DNA of 5,555 bases from Candidatus Aquidulcis sp. (GTDB lineage Bacteria; Chloroflexota; Anaerolineae; Anaerolineales; E44-bin32), in NCBI GenBank assembly GCA_020723365.1, contig DYJB01000174.1:1-5555 (forward strand), given 5' to 3'. Made by a program: the position numbers and the translations under genes. Under the pieces are notes generated by a model. It searched no databases. It was given only the letters and a program-made list of their open reading frames with translations, and was not told the DNA's origin. Below, piece by piece: positions 1 through 5,555 of this stretch (its first letter is position 1; each line of letters opens with the position of its first letter).

Positions 1-1257
1 CACGACGTGCGGCTCGATCGACGCCTGCTGAACCTTGGGGACCTCGTAGTCGCCCTCGATCACCAGGTCGGCCTGGCGCATGCCCTGCTCGACGTCGCCG
101 ATGTCGATGCGAATGTGCGCCGCCAGGTTGCGGCTGGCGTCCGACTCGGCGAAGTCGACGTATTCGGGCTCATCGTGAATGCGCGCCGCGCCGGGCTTCA
201 TCGCCTGCCCCGGATCGAGGATGGCCGGCAGCAGCTCGTACTCGACGTCGATCAGCGTCAGCGCCTCTTCCGCCAGCGCCTCGGTCTCGGCGGCGACGAA
301 GGCCACCCGGTCGCCGACGAAGCGCACCTTCGAGTCGAGCGAGAACGAATCCAGCGGCCCGGGGATCGGATCGGACTGGCCGGCGGTCGAGTAGACGACG
401 CGCGGCAGATCCTGCCAGGTGAGCACGGCCGCCACGCCGGGCAGGGCACGGGCGCGCGAGGCATCGATGCGCACGATGCGGGCGTGCGCATGCGGGCTGT
501 GCAGGACCTTGGCGTGGAGCAGGCCCCGCATCTCCGTATCGGCGGCGAAGGCCGGCTTGCCCTGCACCAACTTGACGGCATCGACCTTGGGCTCGGGGCG
601 GCCGATGGAGGTGGGCGGATGATCGTGCGGCGCCAGCTGGATGCGGGGCAGCACCTGCGTGCGCGTGGCCAGATCCGTCCCGCCGGCGCCGGCGGTGCGA
701 TCGTCGACGGGTGGCGGAGTGAAATCTGGAGGCACGGGCAGCGGTCCCTCGATCGGCTCGACCGCCTCACCGCGCAGCACCGCCGCGGCGCGCAGCACCG
801 CCTGCACCGGCTTCAGGTAGCCCGTGCAGCGGCACAGCACGCCCGAGAGCGCCTCGCGCACCTGCTCTTCACTCGGCCGGGGCTCGCGTTCGAGCAATGC
901 CCGCGCCGCCAGGATCATGGCCGGCGTGCAGTAGCCGCACTGGATGGCTCCCGTCTCGACAAAGGCCAGCTGCAGCGGGTCCAGCCCGGCTGTGCGGCGC
1001 CATCCCTGCTCGGGGTGCTGGCCGATCGATTCGATCGTGGTGATCGCATGGCCGCCGGCCTGCGCCGCCAGAATCACGCACGCGCTTACCGGCCGGCCAT
1101 CCAGGAGGACGGTGCAGGCGCCGCATTCGCCGCTCTCGCAGCCGTGCTTGGCGCCAGGCAGGCCGAGGACGTCGCGGACAGCCTGGAGGAGCGTCGTTTC
1201 CGCCGGCGCCTCGATCTCAACCGGTTTCCCGTTGAGCGTGAAGGCAGTGCGCATCAT
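1..1257 (-). CDS. Fused [2Fe-2S] / molybdopterin-binding subunit of a xanthine dehydrogenase-family hydroxylase (3' end cut by window)
   Basis: Catalytic and electron-transfer subunit of a molybdenum hydroxylase, a cytoplasmic enzyme family that hydroxylates aldehydes, heterocycles or CO. I translated the frame by hand from the ATG at 1257; it stays open to position 1, giving 419 residues. Residues 1-75 are a plant-ferredoxin-type domain with cluster cysteines C40, C45, C48 and C60. Residues about 76-158 are the helical second-cluster domain with C107/C110 (QCGYCTP) and C142/C144 (LCRCTGY). A proline-rich linker spans about 160-217. From about 218 the Moco subunit begins: the a/b hammerhead domain (about 235-345, with LLHAKVLHSPHAHARI) and the start of the Moco-binding domain (GDVEQGM and ASIEPHVV near 388-419). 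The start overlaps the FAD subunit's stop as ATGA, with GGAGG 7 bases upstream. Fe-S/Moco fusions of about 900 residues are known, for example Desulfovibrio gigas aldehyde oxidoreductase, so roughly half is probably missing. The active-site loop lies outside the window, so the substrate cannot be named. Confidence 0.93.
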   Translation of the reverse strand, partial: MMRTAFTLNGKPVEIEAPAETTLLQAVRDVLGLPGAKHGCESGECGACTVLLDGRPVSACVILAAQAGGHAITTIESIGQHPEQGWRRTAGLDPLQLAFVETGAIQCGYCTPAMILAARALLEREPRPSEEQVREALSGVLCRCTGYLKPVQAVLRAAAVLRGEAVEPIEGPLPVPPDFTPPPVDDRTAGAGGTDLATRTQVLPRIQLAPHDHPPTSIGRPEPKVDAVKLVQGKPAFAADTEMRGLLHAKVLHSPHAHARIVRIDASRARALPGVAAVLTWQDLPRVVYSTAGQSDPIPGPLDSFSLDSKVRFVGDRVAFVAAETEALAEEALTLIDVEYELLPAILDPGQAMKPGAARIHDEPEYVDFAESDASRNLAAHIRIDIGDVEQGMRQADLVIEGDYEVPKVQQASIEPHVV

Positions 1258-2027
1258 CGCACCGCCTCCCCCGCCAGGCGGCGAAGCAGGGCGGCGGCGG
1301 CCTTTCGGCGATATTCGGCCGACGCCCAGGCATCGTCGGCTGAGGCGCAAGCAGCTTCGATGGCCTGCGCAGCCCCATCGATCTCACCGGCAGCCAGGGC
1401 GTGTTCCGCTCCCGACACGAGCACAGGTCGCGGCCCGAAGCCTCCCAACGCCACGCCGAAGGCCGGCGCCCGGCCCTCAAGACGCGCCACCGCCACGCAC
1501 ACGACGGGTCGGTCGGCCGGCGATCGCGCCACACCGGCGTAGGCCATCAATCCGGGTGTCTGGAAGGCGATCTCGGTCACCAGCCTGCCCTGCAGCTCCT
1601 TCAGGCGCCGATCGAGCAGTTCGTCCAGGGACCACTGGACGGGCCCCGGCTCCAGCCGCACCTGCGCGTGCAGCGCCAACAGGGCGGTCGACAGCGGCGA
1701 GCGGCCTGTGCAGCCGATCAAGGACCCGGCCAGGCTGCTCGTGTTGCGCAGGTTGAGCCCTGCCTCCAAGCGCGTGGCTTCGGCCAGCGCCGCAGGGACC
1801 CCCTGCTCCGCTTCCGCCAGCGTTTGCAGGCGCACCATGGCGCCCAACCGCACCTGACCTGCTTCCGCCGTCAGCGTGTCGAGCCCCAGCGCCTGCAGAT
1901 CGACAAGCAATGCGTAGTGCCGCGCCCGAGGGGCCAGGGTGGTCCCGCCTGCCAGAGCTGTCCCGCGTTTGAGCGCCTTGAGGGCGTCCGGGATGGTCGC
2001 TGGCCGGAGGTATTCCGTCGGGGTCAT
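1254..2027 (-). CDS. FAD-binding subunit of the molybdenum hydroxylase (CoxM/XdhB type)
   Basis: Medium subunit of the xanthine dehydrogenase / CO dehydrogenase superfamily. It is expected to carry FAD and pass electrons from the [2Fe-2S] clusters of the next gene's product to the final acceptor. The 257-residue protein opens with the family's typical MTPTEYLRPATIPDAL stretch. It has the first FAD loop AGGTTL at residues 26-31 and the second loop region at 93-104 (LRNTSSLAGSLI). The C-terminal CutM-type end has DDAW..AEYRRK at 231-242. Its length is somewhat below the usual 280-300 residues. The second loop departs from the common RN..T.GGN pattern (AGS in place of GGN), so flavin binding might be altered. 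The start is the ATG at 2027, overlapping the thioesterase stop as ATGA, with AAGGAAGG 4 bases upstream. It ends in an ATGA overlap with the Fe-S/Moco gene, so the two subunits are probably made in a fixed ratio. The assignment to the family is firm; the substrate is unknown. Confidence 0.92.
   Translation of the reverse strand: MTPTEYLRPATIPDALKALKRGTALAGGTTLAPRARHYALLVDLQALGLDTLTAEAGQVRLGAMVRLQTLAEAEQGVPAALAEATRLEAGLNLRNTSSLAGSLIGCTGRSPLSTALLALHAQVRLEPGPVQWSLDELLDRRLKELQGRLVTEIAFQTPGLMAYAGVARSPADRPVVCVAVARLEGRAPAFGVALGGFGPRPVLVSGAEHALAAGEIDGAAQAIEAACASADDAWASAEYRRKAAAALLRRLAGEAVR
1265..1272 (-). promoter_or_regulatory. Ribosome binding site of the Fe-S/Moco subunit
   Basis: The minus strand reads GGGGGAGG here, 7 bases before the ATG at 1257. 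It lies inside the last codons of the FAD-subunit gene. It supports the first of two tandem ATG codons (1257 and 1254) as the start and permits independent initiation in addition to coupling through the ATGA overlap. Confidence 0.65.
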
Positions 2028-2530
2028 GTCGCCTTCCTTGACTCACCGTCCGGGTAGACACGCCAGCCAAGGCGCTCCGGATCGGAGACATCCTGGAAGA
2101 TGTCGGGGATGTCGGAGAGCAGCGCCTGGGCTTCGGCCGCCACGCTTCCGTCCGGGAGCCGGATTTCGCCCTGCACGACCGACAGCCGGCCCCGCCGGTG
2201 ATCGAATCGCCCGATGAGGCGCAGCGGCTGCCCGATGGGCACCGGCTTGCGGTAGCGGACTTCAAGCTTGGCGGTCATCATGAATCGCTGGATGTCGCCC
2301 TGCGTGGCCGCCCGCCCGGCGATCTCATCCAGCATGGAGGCCACGATGCCCCCATGCACGACGCCCGGGTAGCCCTGGTAGCGCTCCGGCAGCGTGACAT
2401 CGCACGTCACCTCGCCGCCGGGCTGCTCGTAGAAGGACAGATGCAGGCCAACGGGGTTCTCCATGCCGCAGACAAAGCACTTGAGCGAGTTGGGCTGCTT
2501 GGTTGGAGCCGCCATGACGCCTTCAGCCAT
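2024..2530 (-). CDS. PaaI-family hotdog thioesterase
   Basis: Predicted cytoplasmic acyl-CoA thioesterase of the 4HBT/PaaI hotdog group, which hydrolyses an acyl- or aryl-CoA to the free acid and CoA. From the ATG at 2530 it is 168 residues. Residues 18-31 show the CFVCG..NP.GLHL signature found at the start of many proteins of this subgroup. Residues 57-72 hold VVHGGI..SMLDEIAG, the central hotdog helix, with H59-G-G61 and D68 as likely active-site positions. The strand segment KLEVRYRKPVPIG (88-100) is also typical. An in-frame ATG at 2557 would add nine residues, but it has no Shine-Dalgarno site, whereas ATG 2530 has GAGGAAGAGG just upstream. A third ATG at 2515 is possible. It sits 30 bases downstream of the LLM enzyme and overlaps the FAD-subunit start by ATGA. 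The acyl substrate is unknown; a housekeeping or proofreading role is as plausible as a catabolic one. Confidence 0.9.
   Translation of the reverse strand: MAEGVMAAPTKQPNSLKCFVCGMENPVGLHLSFYEQPGGEVTCDVTLPERYQGYPGVVHGGIVASMLDEIAGRAATQGDIQRFMMTAKLEVRYRKPVPIGQPLRLIGRFDHRRGRLSVVQGEIRLPDGSVAAEAQALLSDIPDIFQDVSDPERLGWRVYPDGESRKAT
2032..2039 (-). promoter_or_regulatory. Ribosome binding site of the FAD subunit
   Basis: The minus strand reads AAGGAAGG, ending 4 bases before the ATG at 2027, within the last codons of the thioesterase gene. Together with the ATGA overlap it fixes the start of the FAD subunit. Confidence 0.55.
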
Positions 2531-2534
2531 CGTG

Positions 2535-2544
2535 CCTCTTCCTC
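2535..2544 (-). promoter_or_regulatory. Ribosome binding site deciding the thioesterase start
   Basis: The minus strand reads GAGGAAGAGG, ending 4 bases before the ATG at 2530. No comparable purine run precedes the upstream in-frame ATG at 2557, so the shorter 168-residue product is favoured. The site lies in the only real intergenic gap of the window (2531-2560), where I see no terminator hairpin or promoter. Confidence 0.65.
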
Positions 2545-2560
2545 GCGCCCCGGCCATGGA

Positions 2561-3565
2561 TCAGGCCGGCGCGCCGAAGGTCTCGATCAGCAATCGCGGG
2601 TCGCCGCTGACGTCGTACAGGATCGGGCAGGTCGCCCCGCGGCGCAGATACTCCTGGACCTTGGCCTTGGCCTCGTTCGGCGTGCCCGAGGCGGTGATGC
2701 GCTGGATCAGCTCATCCGAGACCAGATGCTTGGCGCGCTGGATCTGTTCGTGGGTCGCCGGCCAGCCGAGGATGGACTGGATGTGGGCCACCACCTCGGG
2801 CGCCACGCCGGAGGCCTGGGCGATGTGCGGCTGCTGCGCCAGGTACTGGGTCAGCAGCTGGCGCGTCGAGTCAAGCGCCTTCTCGCGGTCATGATCGACC
2901 GAGCACACGATCAGCTGCGGCCGGTCAAGGTCGTCCACCCGACGCCCGGCGCGGCGCGCCCCTGCTTCCAGGCTGGCCAGTGCCTCGTCGTTGTACTCCG
3001 GCGGCACGCAGTAGTTGAGCACCACGCCGTCGGCGATCTCGCCGGTAAGCTCCATCATCTTCGAGCCGGTGGCGCCGATGTAGATGGGGACGTGGCGCGG
3101 CTCGCGCCGTCCGTGGACGACGTCGAGCTCGATGCCGTCGACATGGTGGAACTCGCCGTGGAAGGTCACGCGCTCAAGCCTGAGCAGCCGCCGCAGCACA
3201 TCGACCGTCTCGCGCATCGCCTGCAGTGGCTTGCGCCGCTCGATGCCGACGTTGCGCGCCAGCGGGTCCCACCAGGCGCCGATGCCGCAGATCACGCGGT
3301 CCGGCGCCAGGTCGTCCAGCGTCAGGAAGGTTGCCGCCAGCAGCCCGATGTTGCGCGTCCAGTTGTTGATGACCCCCGAGCCGACCTTGAGGCGCTCGGT
3401 GACGGCGGCATAGGCGGCCATGGGCACAATGGCATCCCGCACCAGGCGCGACTCCGCCTGCCACACCGCCTCGAATCCGTGCTGTTCAGCGTGACGGACG
3501 AAGTCCAGACCCTGCCTCAAGTCGTGGGAGTCCTGCAGGTACAGGGCAACACGGTTGGCGGTCAT
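2561..3565 (-). CDS. LLM-class (luciferase-like, Mer-type) oxidoreductase, probably F420-dependent
   Basis: A 334-residue TIM-barrel enzyme of the bacterial luciferase / methylenetetrahydromethanopterin reductase family. Members use F420 or FMN to move hydride to or from a small substrate. Visible family motifs are GFEAVWQAES (30-39), the barrel-strand segment VGSGVINNWTRN (61-72) with the non-prolyl/prolyl loop region, GIGAWWDPLARNVGI (94-108) and PIYIGATGSKMMEL.G.IADGVVLN (160-184). The length is normal for the Mer-like branch. The start is the ATG at 3565, which forms an ATGA overlap with the cofC stop and has AGGGAG 6 bases upstream. The same frame is open for about 200 codons further upstream, but that part is the out-of-frame shadow of cofC. 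Being translationally coupled to F420 biosynthesis argues for F420 rather than FMN as cofactor; this is inference from context. The substrate cannot be read from the sequence. Confidence 0.9.
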   Translation of the reverse strand: MTANRVALYLQDSHDLRQGLDFVRHAEQHGFEAVWQAESRLVRDAIVPMAAYAAVTERLKVGSGVINNWTRNIGLLAATFLTLDDLAPDRVICGIGAWWDPLARNVGIERRKPLQAMRETVDVLRRLLRLERVTFHGEFHHVDGIELDVVHGRREPRHVPIYIGATGSKMMELTGEIADGVVLNYCVPPEYNDEALASLEAGARRAGRRVDDLDRPQLIVCSVDHDREKALDSTRQLLTQYLAQQPHIAQASGVAPEVVAHIQSILGWPATHEQIQRAKHLVSDELIQRITASGTPNEAKAKVQEYLRRGATCPILYDVSGDPRLLIETFGAPA

Positions 3566-4191
3566 GGCTCTCTCCCTGGGGGTGCGGGCGGCGCTTCGGA
3601 GGCGGCGCTGAGCACGTCGAGATCCTCCGGCAGGTCGATGTCGAGGGCCAGGCCGGGGGCCGAGTGGACCACCAGCCGGGCGCCTGCGGCCTGGGCCTGG
3701 GCGCAGTGCAGCGCGAAGCTGCCTTCGCCGAATCGATATTCTATCAAACCCGGTGGCGCACACAGCAAGGCATTGGTGCCGCTCCCGCGCCGATCGGGCG
3801 CCACCACGACCAGGGGTGTCCCGTCCAATCCGCCCGCCATCGCCTGCAGCTCGTCGGCCGTCACCCGCGGCAGGTCTGCGTGCACGATCAGGACGGCCTG
3901 GGCACCCTGAGAGAGCGCCTCCTTGGTGGCCGTTTGCAGCGCCAGGTTCAGGTTGGGCTCGCCCCGCTCCGGCACGACGCGCAGCCCGGCCTGGAGCGAC
4001 CATGCCTTGACGCCCGCATCCCCGCTCACGACGGCGATCTGCCGGACGGCCGGGACCATCCGAAGTGTGGCGATGGTCCGCGCCAGCATGTCCTGAACCA
4101 GCGTCAGGCGCTGCGGCGGCGCCAGCGAGTCCGCCAGGCGGGACTTCGCCTGGTCCAGCGGCTTGACCGGGACAATGGCCCACAGGTTCAT
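3562..4191 (-). CDS. cofC: 2-phospho-L-lactate / phosphoenolpyruvate guanylyltransferase (CofC/FbiD)
   Basis: Catalyses the GTP-dependent activation of the three-carbon phospho-acid (2-phospholactate, or PEP in FbiD-type bacteria) that CofD then transfers to Fo during coenzyme F420 synthesis. The 209-residue protein has the family layout of a small nucleotidyltransferase. The N-terminal GTP-binding stretch is AIVPVKPLDQAKSRL (5-19). HADLP (104-108) carries the metal-binding aspartate. APDRRGSGTN (131-140) follows, then FGEGSF (154-159) and LDIDLPEDL (183-191). The last dozen residues are a proline/alanine-rich tail (APPAPPGREP) with no family counterpart that I recall. The start ATG at 4191 lies 4 bases after the cofD stop. 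No good Shine-Dalgarno site is visible (only a GAGG too close to the start), so translation probably depends on ribosomes finishing cofD. The stop overlaps the LLM gene by ATGA. Whether it uses 2-phospholactate, PEP or 3-phosphoglycerate cannot be decided by eye. Confidence 0.95.
   Translation of the reverse strand: MNLWAIVPVKPLDQAKSRLADSLAPPQRLTLVQDMLARTIATLRMVPAVRQIAVVSGDAGVKAWSLQAGLRVVPERGEPNLNLALQTATKEALSQGAQAVLIVHADLPRVTADELQAMAGGLDGTPLVVVAPDRRGSGTNALLCAPPGLIEYRFGEGSFALHCAQAQAAGARLVVHSAPGLALDIDLPEDLDVLSAASEAPPAPPGREP
3572..3577 (-). promoter_or_regulatory. Ribosome binding site of the LLM oxidoreductase
   Basis: The minus strand reads AGGGAG, 6 bases before the ATG at 3565. It is encoded inside the last codons of cofC, in the segment for its proline-rich tail, and it selects ATG 3565 over the longer open frame upstream. 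Confidence 0.6.
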
Positions 4192-4195
4192 GGCC

Positions 4196-5128
4196 TCAGC
4201 CTGTCAGCCGCCGGGCAAAGTCGAGAACTTCCTCGGCCAGCCGCCGTCGATCCGCGGATGTCTTCATGACGATGTCGGTCGTATGGGCGACGGCACCCGC
4301 GTTCTGCACCCGCTCCGCTTCGGCTGCATCCTGCGTATCCATCACCCATCCGCTCAACAGGCCCCGGAAGTGGTCGGCGATCGCCGCCGTGGACGCGTCA
4401 ATCCCGAGTTCGCGCGCCATCTTCGCCGCCGGGCCCTTGAGCGCCTGCCCTCGGATGATGGCGGAGACCCCCACGACCACCTTGCCCGCGAGCGCTTGCC
4501 GGATCCCCGGAACCTCCAGAATCGGGTCCAGGCTGACCCATGGGTTGGAGGGGCACAGGATCACGGCGTTCGCCGAGCCCAGGGCCTCCAGCACGCCTGG
4601 GGCCGGCAGGGCAGTCTCCACCCCGTCGAAGCGGAAGCCCTGCACAACCGGTTCGCAGGCCCGCGCAACAAAGTAGGCCTGGAAGGGCAGCTCGCCGGCG
4701 TCCGTCTGCACATACGTGCGCACCCGGTCATCGCTCATGGGCAGCACCGTCGGCCGGACTCCCAAGCGCGCCGAGAGCTGGCGGGTCACGGAGCTGAGGG
4801 TCTCACCCTGCGCCAGCCGCCGGGTACGCTCGTGGTGCAGGGCCAGGTCGCGGTCGCCCAGGTGGAACCAGGCCGGCCCGCCCAGCGCCTTCAGCGCCTC
4901 CATGAAGTGCCAGCTCTCATCCGCCCTGCCCCAACCCGTGGCCCGGTTTGCCAGGCCGGCCAGCGTATAGCACACGGTGTCAAGGTCCGGCGAGATGTGC
5001 AGCCCGAGATGCTCGAAATCGTCCCCGGTGTTGACGACGACCGTCAGCCGTTCCGGCGGGAGAACCTGCGCCAGGCCGTCGGCCAGCTTGGCGCCGCCCA
5101 CGCCGCCTGCCAGCGCCACAACGCTCAT
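4196..5128 (-). CDS. cofD: 2-phospho-L-lactate transferase (CofD/FbiA)
   Basis: Transfers the phospholactyl (or phosphoenolpyruvyl) group from the GDP-activated donor made by CofC to the deazaflavin Fo, giving F420-0 or dehydro-F420-0. From the ATG at 5128 it is 310 residues, normal for the family. Diagnostic motifs are the N-terminal nucleotide loop GGVGGAKL (8-15), VNTGDDFEHLGLHISPDLDT (32-51), HLGDRDLALH (89-98), MSDD (131-134), CPSNPWVSLDPIL (192-204), GVSAIIRGQALKGPAAKM (220-237) and TDIVM (284-288). All the expected conserved blocks are present, so the enzyme looks intact. The start is uncertain by two codons: ATG 5128 forms an ATGA overlap with the upstream stop and matches the family's usual N-terminus, while an in-frame GTG at 5134 lies at a better distance (10 bases) from an AGGAGG. 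It is followed 4 bases later by cofC, its biochemical partner. Confidence 0.96.
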   Translation of the reverse strand: MSVVALAGGVGGAKLADGLAQVLPPERLTVVVNTGDDFEHLGLHISPDLDTVCYTLAGLANRATGWGRADESWHFMEALKALGGPAWFHLGDRDLALHHERTRRLAQGETLSSVTRQLSARLGVRPTVLPMSDDRVRTYVQTDAGELPFQAYFVARACEPVVQGFRFDGVETALPAPGVLEALGSANAVILCPSNPWVSLDPILEVPGIRQALAGKVVVGVSAIIRGQALKGPAAKMARELGIDASTAAIADHFRGLLSGWVMDTQDAAEAERVQNAGAVAHTTDIVMKTSADRRRLAEEVLDFARRLTG

Positions 5129-5555
5129 CGCCACAGCGTGACGTCCTCCTGGGGGCGCCGGATCGATGGTTCAGGGAGAACCTCCGGCCAGCCGATCAGG
5201 ATCAGCGCCTGAGGCTCCCAGTCCTGCGGCAGCTTGAGAGCCGTGCGAACCGCCAGGGGTGCGAAGAGCGGGCCGCACATCCAGCATGCGCCCAGCCCGT
5301 GTGCGTGGGCCGCCAACAGCAGCTGCCCGCCGGCCAGGCTGACGCTCTGGAGCGCCATCACGCGCTCGGCCTCCTGCCGGCGCGTATCCGGATAGGCATC
5401 CATGTCGGTCGTACTGCAGCACAGGATGACCGCCGCCGGCGCGTCGATCAATCGCTCGCTGGCGCGAGTCACCCGCATCTCGAGATCGGCGGGCGCCAGC
5501 CCGTCGGCCCGCAGGTCGCGACGGAACTCCTCCGCCATCGCCTGCGCCAGCGCAC
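5125..5555 (-). CDS. Nitroreductase-fold protein, FbiB C-terminal type (5' end cut by window)
   Basis: The visible part is the last 142 residues of an FMN-binding nitroreductase-fold protein resembling the C-terminal domain of FbiB, the enzyme that in mycobacteria reduces dehydro-F420-0 to F420-0. The conserved stretches are a DMDAYPDTRRQEAER segment (around visible residues 50-65), MALQSVSLAGGQLLLAAHA, the HGLGACWMCGPLF segment, and LKLPQDWEPQALILIGWPE near the end, closing with EDVTLWR. The frame remains open to the right edge; the ATG at 5538 is not the true start, since the preceding codons (ALAQA) continue the helix that precedes AEEFRRDL in this family. It may be a stand-alone nitroreductase of about 200 residues or the end of a full FbiB (CofE ligase plus nitroreductase, about 450 residues). 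Its stop overlaps cofD by ATGA (or by ten bases if GTG 5134 is used), placing it in F420 maturation. Confidence 0.88.
   Translation of the reverse strand, partial: ALAQAMAEEFRRDLRADGLAPADLEMRVTRASERLIDAPAAVILCCSTTDMDAYPDTRRQEAERVMALQSVSLAGGQLLLAAHAHGLGACWMCGPLFAPLAVRTALKLPQDWEPQALILIGWPEVLPEPSIRRPQEDVTLWR
5145..5150 (-). promoter_or_regulatory. Shine-Dalgarno-like AGGAGG before cofD
   Basis: A perfect AGGAGG on the minus strand inside the last codons of the nitroreductase-domain gene. It is 10 bases before GTG 5134 and 16 bases before ATG 5128, so by spacing alone it favours the GTG start, while protein alignment and the ATGA overlap favour the ATG. Either start changes CofD by only two residues. 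Confidence 0.5.

Noticed and set aside
258..770. A 170-codon minus-strand frame inside the Fe-S/Moco gene
   Set aside because: It is in a different frame from the protein carrying the hammerhead domain and is mostly R, S and P; a shadow, not a frameshifted fragment.
7..1542. A 511-codon open frame on the plus strand, opposite the Mo-hydroxylase genes
   Set aside because: Its translation is low-complexity and rich in R, A, G and H with no recognisable domain, while the minus strand encodes clear conserved domains over the same bases. It is an antisense shadow of high-GC coding sequence.
2531..2560. Possible terminator or internal promoter in the gap between the LLM and thioesterase genes
   Set aside because: At about 30 bases it holds a ribosome binding site and no T-run after a hairpin or recognisable -35/-10 pair.
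2198..3910. A 570-codon open frame on the plus strand across the thioesterase, LLM and cofC genes
   Set aside because: It spans three well-supported minus-strand genes and their junctions, and its product shows no family motif. GC-rich third positions explain the lack of stops.
3566..4183. An N-terminal extension of the LLM enzyme to about 540 residues
   Set aside because: The added stretch is out of frame over cofC, is low-complexity, and the LLM family begins at the ATG at 3565, which has a Shine-Dalgarno site.
4163..5212. A 349-codon open frame on the plus strand opposite cofD
   Set aside because: Antisense to a complete CofD with all conserved blocks; no motif or ribosome binding site of its own.
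1..5555. CRISPR array, tRNA/rRNA, insertion sequence or other mobile element
   Set aside because: No periodic repeats, transposase or integrase motifs, terminal inverted repeats or RNA-gene signatures were seen, and coding sequence fills essentially the whole window.

Overview
The window is a compact stretch of a high-GC bacterial genome. Every gene I can support lies on the minus strand, so the transcription order runs from the right end of the window to the left. Six coding regions fill almost the whole length. The only non-coding gaps are 4 bases (4192-4195) and about 30 bases (2531-2560). Neighbours at 5128, 3565, 2027 and 1257 share an ATGA stop/start overlap (at the first of these the start could instead be a GTG at 5134). 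No RNA gene, repeat array, mobile element or convincing terminator was seen. The layout reads as one operon that enters at the right edge and leaves at the left edge, both ends cut.

The right half (about 3562-5555) carries coenzyme F420 biosynthesis. It holds the C-terminal part of a nitroreductase-fold protein of the FbiB C-terminal type, then CofD/FbiA (2-phospho-L-lactate transferase), then CofC/FbiD (the guanylyltransferase that makes the activated precursor for CofD). CofC is followed, with a 4-base overlap, by a luciferase-like (LLM, Mer-like) oxidoreductase of the family that commonly uses F420H2/F420. The enzymes that make Fo (CofG/CofH or FbiC) and the glutamate ligase CofE are not visible. 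CofE may lie just beyond the right edge, possibly fused to the nitroreductase domain.

The left half (1-2530) carries a PaaI-type hotdog thioesterase and then a molybdenum hydroxylase of the xanthine dehydrogenase / CO dehydrogenase superfamily. The hydroxylase consists of a separate FAD subunit followed by one polypeptide that fuses the two-cluster [2Fe-2S] domain to the molybdopterin-binding domain. That fused frame stays open for 419 codons and runs off the left edge.

Organism: F420 genes of FbiB-CTD/CofD/CofC type, high GC, Shine-Dalgarno sites and the presence of a Mo-hydroxylase fit Chloroflexota or Actinomycetota; I lean to Chloroflexota from the general look of CofC and the gene order, but this is inference. 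The likely theme is a redox operon that makes F420 and, alongside it, an LLM enzyme that may use it, together with a thioesterase and a Mo/Fe-S/FAD hydroxylase of unknown substrate.
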